This document shows positions 59,410 to 64,000 of a stretch of 64,000 nucleotides of DNA, in pieces. A program made the position numbers and the translations under genes. The notes beneath the pieces were generated by a model, which ran no database searches, was not told the DNA's origin, and worked only from the letters and a program-made list of their open reading frames with translations. This stretch comes from SABI01 sp028532915 (GTDB taxonomy: Bacteria > Spirochaetota > Spirochaetia > Sphaerochaetales > Sphaerochaetaceae). The DNA lies in assembly GCA_963677225.1 (NCBI GenBank), contig OY781923.1, positions 1,240,001-1,304,000 on the forward strand, in the 5' to 3' direction. Numbering within the stretch: the stretch's first letter is position 1; each line of letters starts with the position of its first letter.

Positions 59410-59694
59410 ATGGGAATATCTGACAGCCGACAGAAAAGTCTTAACCGTCATGAAGAAGAGATAGCGAGATTGAAGAAAGAACTGGCTAAAAAGAGGGAAC
59501 TGCATGAAAGTCTTTCACAGTCATTGCTCAACTGTACACAGAACAAAAGAGGTTCCGCGGATAAGGGGATCATTCAGAGGAAATGTGAGTCTATTCAGAA
59601 TCAGATCAATGAAGTTTTGACCGATATACGTACTCTTGATAAACGAATCTCGAGATTGAAGCATCAGGTCAATAGAATGAAATCGGTTTTATAA
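59410..59694 (+). CDS. Small coiled-coil protein of unknown function
   Basis: 94 residues, almost entirely alpha-helical and charged, with heptad-like runs NRHEEEIARLKKELAKKRELH and IQNQINEVLTDIRTLDKRIS broken by a short loop near residues 45-50 (KRGSADKG). No TM or signal peptide; one Cys in NCTQNK and one in RKCESI. Strong GAGAGGTG precedes the ATG. It follows the epimerase by 22 bases and may be cotranscribed. Similar small helical proteins occur in phage and secretion loci, but no such context exists here. Confidence 0.6.
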   Translation: MGISDSRQKSLNRHEEEIARLKKELAKKRELHESLSQSLLNCTQNKRGSADKGIIQRKCESIQNQINEVLTDIRTLDKRISRLKHQVNRMKSVL

Positions 59695-59746
59695 TTGCTC
59701 AACAGAGGAGAATTATGCAACAATAGTTAGATCCTAGGAGTTGATT

Positions 59747-60136
59747 GTGAATAATGAGGACTTCTTTTACGATGTTGCAAAGGCCTTTTCCGAAATAGGA
59801 CTCTCTGTAAAAACCGTTTTTCCGGATATCGAAATAGCCAGGGAACTTTACTCCGGTCACCGATGGTATGTAATGAGGAAAAATGATCTGACCGTCGTTC
59901 ATGCGATTCCGAAGAAAGACGCAATAGAGACCTCCTTCTGGGAAATGTGGTATGGATCTTCAGATACCGAACCGGAGCATGATGTACTGTTCAGGAGAAC
60001 TCCTCCGGTGAAACACCACAGGATCTACGAGGTGAGACCCGGCGACAGTGACATCAATCCGCCGCAGGTGTGCGGGGCAATATGGTATGTAGTTGAACAA
60101 GCCTATCCGCTGGGTTGGGCTTTGAAGATATTTTAG
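59747..60136 (+). CDS. Hypothetical protein
   Basis: 129 residues from GTG 59747, preferred over an in-frame TTG at 59741 because AGGAG (59736-59740) is six bases before the GTG and abuts the TTG. The chain is soluble, Trp/Tyr-rich (HRWYVMRKND, SFWEMWYG, AIWYVVEQAYPLGWALKIF), with a central RRTPPVKHHRIYEVRPGD. No motif is recognised. Confidence 0.55.
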   Translation: MNNEDFFYDVAKAFSEIGLSVKTVFPDIEIARELYSGHRWYVMRKNDLTVVHAIPKKDAIETSFWEMWYGSSDTEPEHDVLFRRTPPVKHHRIYEVRPGDSDINPPQVCGAIWYVVEQAYPLGWALKIF

Positions 60137-60185
60137 GATGCTCAGGCATTCGGCAAATACATAAGATTCGAGGTGGTACGGGCAC

Positions 60186-60794
60186 ATGGATGTCAAATTA
60201 ATCGGTATAACCGGCGGTTCCGGTTCAGGAAAGTCTACTATAGTGAGGAAGATCAGCGAAGTTGTCAGCGAGTTCGTATTCATCCCTCAGGATAATTACT
60301 ATCATTCAGCTTCCTTCATCAGCAACGAAAATATTACTGCCTATAATTTCGACCATCCTGATGCGTTTGACACCGGGCTGCTGTATGAACACCTGCGGCT
60401 GCTCAAAGAGGGCAGCCCGATCGAAATGCCTCAGTACGATTTCGTTCATCATATGAGGATGGAGGAAACAATACAGGTCCCGGCAAAACCGCTAGTGATA
60501 ATCGAAGGGCTGATGGTTCTGCATGACAAAGCGATCAGGGACCTGCTCGATCTAAAACTATATGTGGACACACCGGATGATATCCGGTTCATCAGACGGC
60601 TGAAACGTGATATGAGTGAAAGAGGCAGAACTGTGGACTCGGTAATCACCCAGTATCTGGAGGTCGTTCGTCCCGGTCATTTCAGTTTTATTGAACCGAC
60701 TAAGGAGTTTGCAGATATCATCATCCCTGAAGGAGGGCATAACGAAAATGCACTCAATGTTCTGATCACGTTTATAAAAGATATTACTGTCTAG
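60186..60794 (+). CDS. udk: Uridine kinase
   Basis: 202 residues. Phosphorylates uridine and cytidine in pyrimidine salvage. P-loop GGSGSGKST (10-18), DNYYHS with the following FDHPDAFD substrate region, IEGLMVLHD and a lid RLKRDMSERGR. GAGGTGG precedes the ATG. It complements the de novo pyr operon at the other end of the window. It ends four bases from the convergent yidD gene. Confidence 0.92.
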   Translation: MDVKLIGITGGSGSGKSTIVRKISEVVSEFVFIPQDNYYHSASFISNENITAYNFDHPDAFDTGLLYEHLRLLKEGSPIEMPQYDFVHHMRMEETIQVPAKPLVIIEGLMVLHDKAIRDLLDLKLYVDTPDDIRFIRRLKRDMSERGRTVDSVITQYLEVVRPGHFSFIEPTKEFADIIIPEGGHNENALNVLITFIKDITV

Positions 60795-60798
60795 AGTC

Positions 60799-61116
60799 TT
60801 ACCTGTCTTTCTTTTTTCTTCTGCGATAGAATATTTTGTAAGGGCTGATCAGTTCTTCTTTGGAGAATGTCTCGGGAACAGGATCAGCTCCTCCCAGGAA
60901 AAATATATGATGACAGCGGCTGATTCTGAAAAGTCCGAGTAGAAAACCTTTGAATATCCCGTGTCTGCGGACAGACTCCACCATATAGAGGCTGCAAGAC
61001 GGAGAGTATATGCATGATGGCGGAAAGAGGGGAGAGATCATTATTCTATATATATGTGTCGGCAGCAGAAAGAGTTCTCTAATTCCGCTTTTCAGCCACC
61101 GGAACAACCGTTTCAT
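60799..61116 (-). CDS. yidD: Membrane protein insertion efficiency factor YidD
   Basis: 105 residues. Carries the YidD signature IYRIMISPLFPPSCIYSPSCS, then RRHGIFKGFLLGLFRISRCH and GGADPVP, with the conserved Cys residues. In most genomes it sits in rnpA-yidD-yidC; here it stands alone. No Shine-Dalgarno precedes its ATG and the promoter at 61123-61151 puts the start of transcription at the start codon, so the mRNA is probably leaderless. Confidence 0.93.
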   Translation of the reverse strand: MKRLFRWLKSGIRELFLLPTHIYRIMISPLFPPSCIYSPSCSLYMVESVRRHGIFKGFLLGLFRISRCHHIFFLGGADPVPETFSKEELISPYKIFYRRRKKKDR

Positions 61117-61122
61117 CGCTTC

Positions 61123-61151
61123 AGTATAGGAGAAAATGTTCTTTCATTCAA
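61123..61151 (-). promoter_or_regulatory. Promoter of yidD, predicted leaderless
   Basis: On the minus strand TTGAAT (61151-61146), 17-base spacer, TATACT (61128-61123), then six bases to the ATG at 61116. Confidence 0.65.
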
Positions 61152-61179
61152 GTTTTTCACTAAAGTAGAGCGAGAAGAT

Positions 61180-61208
61180 TTGACGAACATCGGCGATTTT
61201 GTTATAGT
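61180..61208 (+). promoter_or_regulatory. Strong promoter of the small basic protein gene
   Basis: TTGACG (61180-61185), 17-base spacer, TATAGT (61203-61208). The predicted leader is about 41 bases and ends in GGAGGG at 61242-61247. Confidence 0.75.
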
Positions 61209-61255
61209 GGGACGTCAAATGATTAAATTAAGGTAACCAGTGGAGGGATATTAAT

Positions 61256-61426
61256 ATGGCTGGAGGAATTTCGAAGAATGCACGTCGCGGCGGTGAGAAG
61301 ATCATGACAAGTCGCTGGGGCGGTACAATTAAGATGAAATCAGTATTCGAAAACGGCAAGCTTCGTCATGTTGCTTACTGCGAGAAAAGCGGCAATACCG
61401 CACGCAAACCAAAAGATCTTATGTAA
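61256..61426 (+). CDS. Small basic protein of unknown function, independently transcribed
   Basis: A 56-residue frame from ATG 61256 with strong GGAGGG nine bases before it, a good promoter, and a strong terminator at 61445, so it is almost certainly expressed. The product begins MAGGISKNARRGGEKIM and ends SGNTARKPKDLM. It has 8 Lys, 5 Arg and only 4 acidic residues; one Cys (Cys42). No TM or signal peptide. The size, charge and Gly/Lys/Arg content suggest RNA, ribosome or DNA binding. I do not recognise it as a known ribosomal protein. Confidence 0.8.
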   Translation: MAGGISKNARRGGEKIMTSRWGGTIKMKSVFENGKLRHVAYCEKSGNTARKPKDLM

Positions 61427-61444
61427 ATGAATGATCTATAGTAT

Positions 61445-61478
61445 AAAAAGCCTGTGCGAACATAAGCGCAGGCTTTTT
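61445..61478 (+). terminator. Terminator after the small basic protein gene
   Basis: AAAAAGCCTGTGC (61445-61457), loop GAACATAA, GCGCAGGCTTTTT (61466-61478): a 13-base stem with one G-U pair, flanked by A and T runs. Confidence 0.92.
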
Positions 61479-61501
61479 ATATGCCATTACAGGAGGTTGA
61501 G

Positions 61502-62743
61502 ATGGAACAGGATATCCCTGTGATAGTACTGAAACCCGGAAAAGAGAAGCAGCCGAAAAATCATCATCCGTGGATTTTCAGCGGAGCTGTCGGGCATCCG
61601 AGAAAGAATGATATCCCGACAGAACCCCATGTGGTGAAAGTCGTCGATTCCGCCAATACATTCGTCGCCTATGGATGGTGTGATACACCATCTCATATCA
61701 TGATCAGACTTCTCAGCTGGGATCCAGGTGATATGATAGACGAACACTGGGTAGTCTCCCGGGTTAGAGAAAGCATACAGCGCAGAATGAATCTGATTGT
61801 CGGATCAAAAGGACATACGAATGCGTTCAGACTTATCCACGGTGAAGCTGATTTCCTTCCGGGGGTCGCTGTCGATATGTTTTCAAGCTCCATCGTGATC
61901 CTTCTTTCGTCAAGTTTTGCTCTGATGTGGAAGCAAGTCCTCGTCACAACGCTGCAATCTCTAATCAATCCGGCTAAAATCTTTGTTCAAGTTGATGAAT
62001 CCTTTGTCGCGGAAGATTCCAAAAGTGTATCGGGACTCTATGTGGGAGGAAAGAAGGTTGAATCTGTTTCTGAACGGGAACTGTTCGCTGCCTGCAGAGA
62101 GAATGATATCCATTATCTTGTACCGGTTAATGGACAGAAAACGGGATTCTACTGCGATCAGAGGGAGAATAGGAGGATCACCGCCACATATACGGAGGGG
62201 AAAGATGTTCTTGATCTGTTCTCCTATACAGGAGGATTCACCCTTAATGCTCTCAAAAGCGGTGCACGCTCAGTATGTGCCGTCGACTCTTCACAGAAGG
62301 CTCTTGCTCTACTGAATCAGCATATTAGACTGAATGAGGAAAAAGGGGTGATTCGGGCAGGCAGCAGCGCCGCAGTTACTACATGCAAAGATAACGTTTT
62401 TGAATATCTGAGAAAGATCGATCCCGGAAAATATGATGTGATCATCGTCGATCCTCCCAAACTCGCCTCTGTAAAATCACAGGTCCCGCAGGCTCTGAAA
62501 GCTTATAAGGATCTCAACAGGCTCGCATTCGAAAAAGTCAGGAAAGGAGGACTCGTGGCCACATTTTCCTGTTCGGCAGGAGTCGGCATCGATGACCTTA
62601 AGATGGCCGTAGCGTGGGCAGCAAAGGATGCGCATAAAGAAATTCACATCCTTTCATTTTTCCACCAGAGCAGTGATCATCCCGTCCGTATAAGCTTTCC
62701 TGAGTCAAATTATTTGAAAGGATTTTTACTTGAAATCATCTAA
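61502..62743 (+). CDS. RlmI-like class I rRNA methyltransferase (PUA + SAM domain)
   Basis: 413 residues. N-terminal PUA-like domain (VIVLKPGKEKQPKNHHPWIFSG start), central EEHHH-like subdomain, and C-terminal Rossmann methyltransferase with VLDLFSYTGGFTLNAL (SAM), AVDSSQKAL, IVDPPK and FSCSAG. This is the RlmI/RlmK-like layout of 23S rRNA m5C1962 methyltransferases; the target is inferred. ATG 61502 with AGGAGG is used; an in-frame ATG at 61481 lies against the terminator. About 120 bases of A/T-rich DNA follow. Confidence 0.88.
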   Translation: MEQDIPVIVLKPGKEKQPKNHHPWIFSGAVGHPRKNDIPTEPHVVKVVDSANTFVAYGWCDTPSHIMIRLLSWDPGDMIDEHWVVSRVRESIQRRMNLIVGSKGHTNAFRLIHGEADFLPGVAVDMFSSSIVILLSSSFALMWKQVLVTTLQSLINPAKIFVQVDESFVAEDSKSVSGLYVGGKKVESVSERELFAACRENDIHYLVPVNGQKTGFYCDQRENRRITATYTEGKDVLDLFSYTGGFTLNALKSGARSVCAVDSSQKALALLNQHIRLNEEKGVIRAGSSAAVTTCKDNVFEYLRKIDPGKYDVIIVDPPKLASVKSQVPQALKAYKDLNRLAFEKVRKGGLVATFSCSAGVGIDDLKMAVAWAAKDAHKEIHILSFFHQSSDHPVRISFPESNYLKGFLLEII

Positions 62744-62828
62744 ATAGGTGATAAATTTTGCTTAAAATGCCCTACAATCCCATAATTTTATGTATCCAAT
62801 ATTTTGTCTGTGTGTTATAGTAGTAATG

Positions 62829-62834
62829 TATAAT
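62829..62834 (+). promoter_or_regulatory. -10 box of the lipoprotein gene
   Basis: Perfect TATAAT; the best -35, TTGTCT (62804-62809), is 19 bases away. Expected leader about 26 bases, containing GAGGAGG. Confidence 0.5.
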
Positions 62835-62866
62835 GACTCAAAAGAATGTCCATGAGGAGGAAACAC

Positions 62867-64000
62867 GTGAAACGTCTTTCAAAAAGTCTAATCACGGCAC
62901 TGCTAGTTACTTTGCTTGCCTTCGCGTTTATTGGTTGTGGGACAACAGAAAAGGTGGAAGACATTCCACCTATGGCTGCTGTTGAAGCACCGGTAGGTCC
63001 AGAAGAAGCAGAGATTGCAGAAGTCGCTGAACCGGAAGCTCCCGCCCCTGCCGAGGTAGAAGCTCCTGTTGAAGTAGAAGAGGCCGAGCCAGAAGTTGCT
63101 GAAGCTCCGAAAATGATGCGTAAAGCTCCTACCGAAGATATGGTAGTGAAGAGCAATGACCGCTTCACTGAATTCGATCTTTACATTGCACATACAAACG
63201 ATGTCAACGGAGCGATTGAAGAAGGTGAAGGGATCGGATATGCAAAGCTTGCAACCGGGATCAAGTATGGTCGTTCTTTAACAGACAAAACCTTACTTCT
63301 TGATGCAGGTAACGTGGCGAGCGGCAGTCCTATGGTTGAGAAATTCTACGGCGAACCCGCCGGAGCATTACTTGACATGCTCGGTTATGACGCAGTAGCC
63401 CCGGGTCCTGAAGATTTCGCATATGGTGCAGAATATCTCAAGAGTGCGGCACGATTTGCACAGGAGAACAGTGATCTTCGCGTGTTGTCTGCAAATGTGC
63501 TGAATGCGGATGGCGAATGGGTCTTCCAGCCATACCAGTTGTACTACTTCAACGATTTTGTTGTAGCGGTAGCCGGTGTAACTGCCCCCCCAGCAGATAC
63601 GGAAGGGCTCTCATTCATTGATCCTGCAGTCGTTGAGAACGCTCAATATGCAGTTGATGAGATTCGAAAAGTAGCAGACTTTGTAGTACTGCTCGGAAAC
63701 ATCGGGAACGTCAACGGTATTACAAGCGAAGTTATCGCAGAGAATATTGATGGTATTGATCTGATTGTCGATGGAAAAGGTGCAATGGCACCTGCCGGCG
63801 GAAAGAAAGTCGGTATGACCACGATCGTGAATGCCGGAGAGAATATGAGCAGCGTAGGTCTTGTCGAGATTCATGTGAAAGACGACATGGCGACTGCTGT
63901 AACTCCTATCAGAATCACAGCGAAAGATGTACAGAATCCAAAAGCTTCACCATTGGCGAAAGCAGTTGGAATCACAAACGTACCTGCAGATCCTGAGACG
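62867..64000 (+). CDS. Lipoprotein with degenerate 5'-nucleotidase domain, 5' part
   Basis: Open to the window end; 378 residues visible. Starts at GTG 62867 (GAGGAGG six bases upstream), not at the in-frame ATG 62852. Lipoprotein signal ends FIGC (Cys24). Residues 30-90 form a Pro/Glu/Ala/Val linker, then a UshA-like metallophosphoesterase fold: YIAHTNDVNG, LLLDAGN, MLGYDAVAPGPEDF. The canonical metal ligands are changed: D-x-H to D-V-N (112-114), GD to GN (149), GNHEFD to GPEDFA (180-185). Likely a non-catalytic surface or periplasmic binding lipoprotein. Confidence 0.8.
   Translation, partial: MKRLSKSLITALLVTLLAFAFIGCGTTEKVEDIPPMAAVEAPVGPEEAEIAEVAEPEAPAPAEVEAPVEVEEAEPEVAEAPKMMRKAPTEDMVVKSNDRFTEFDLYIAHTNDVNGAIEEGEGIGYAKLATGIKYGRSLTDKTLLLDAGNVASGSPMVEKFYGEPAGALLDMLGYDAVAPGPEDFAYGAEYLKSAARFAQENSDLRVLSANVLNADGEWVFQPYQLYYFNDFVVAVAGVTAPPADTEGLSFIDPAVVENAQYAVDEIRKVADFVVLLGNIGNVNGITSEVIAENIDGIDLIVDGKGAMAPAGGKKVGMTTIVNAGENMSSVGLVEIHVKDDMATAVTPIRITAKDVQNPKASPLAKAVGITNVPADPET

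Noticed and set aside
62852..62866. ATG at 62852 as lipoprotein start
   Set aside because: No ribosome site lies before it, while the GAGGAGG inside this segment fits the GTG at 62867; the longer form would only add MRRKH.
1..64000. CRISPR array, insertion sequence, prophage, integron or defence island
   Set aside because: No repeat-spacer pattern, transposase, integrase, phage or restriction gene was seen; all readable genes are metabolic, transport, housekeeping or small unknowns.

Overview
The window looks like chromosome of a fermentative, sugar-using spirochaete, most like Sphaerochaeta and its relatives. This is inferred from several traits: secreted binding proteins whose signal peptides end in FA-(A/Q)GAQE-type sequences, a SpoVG homologue, MEP-pathway isoprenoid synthesis (IspE), an unusual density of sugar/polyol ABC importers with LacI-family regulators, and mid-range GC. 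Genes are densely packed and often overlap by 1-29 bases. I see no insertion sequence, prophage, CRISPR array, rRNA or integrase; the only RNA gene is one tRNA-Gln.

Layout. 1-4218: end of a pyrimidine operon (pyrE, pyrF, a fused pyrD-pyrK, pyrC). 4298-8551: lipid and repair operon (PlsC with a zinc ribbon, GltS-like carrier, SMUG-type uracil-DNA glycosylase, ispE). 8599-15514: housekeeping run (spoVG, tRNA-Gln, rplY, pth with a probable CTG start, tilS, ftsH, lepA). 15605-20671: sugar ABC importer behind a perfect LacI-type operator, with its LacI regulator last. 20741-25047: an anchored hypothetical protein, then an alcohol dehydrogenase/aldo-keto reductase pair divergent from a XylR-like AraC regulator. 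25144-27373: a double-domain nucleoside diphosphate kinase-like gene with galM. 27659-34323: a second, LsrB/RhaS-like ABC importer (two permeases, GATase-like partner) divergent from its LacI. 34469-46589: transketolase, nitrilase-family amidase, small membrane proteins, two drug/metabolite transporters, two tandem outer-membrane-like proteins, a second NDK-like gene with a DsrE-like partner, a mannitol-1-phosphate dehydrogenase-like gene and a HAD phosphatase. 46593-55043 (minus): pentitol/hexitol operon (LacI, SmoEFG-like importer without an ATPase, xylulokinase, zinc polyol dehydrogenase, two SDR dehydrogenases). 55315-62743: carbonic-anhydrase-like protein, MFS carrier, a sedoheptulokinase-like kinase with a ketose 3-epimerase, udk, yidD, a 56-residue basic protein and an RlmI-like methyltransferase. 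62867-64000: start of a lipoprotein with a degenerate 5'-nucleotidase domain.

How the genes fit together. The polyol operon should yield D-xylulose 5-phosphate, which the transketolase at 34469 can use. The ketose 3-epimerase and its kinase form a second small ketose route. Galactose mutarotase and three carbohydrate ABC systems fit a scavenging, carbohydrate-fermenting life.

Most interesting signals: (1) five genes without a Shine-Dalgarno sequence whose best -10 box ends 6-7 bases before the start codon, which suggests leaderless mRNAs; (2) two paralogous double-NDK proteins with a degenerate first domain, one also altered at the catalytic motif; (3) a 56-residue basic protein with its own strong promoter and terminator; (4) a pseudo-5'-nucleotidase lipoprotein; (5) a recurring TGGACA -35 hexamer; (6) a PyrD-PyrK fusion; (7) a probable CTG start for pth. 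No sequence search or folding program was run; family assignments rest on motif recognition.
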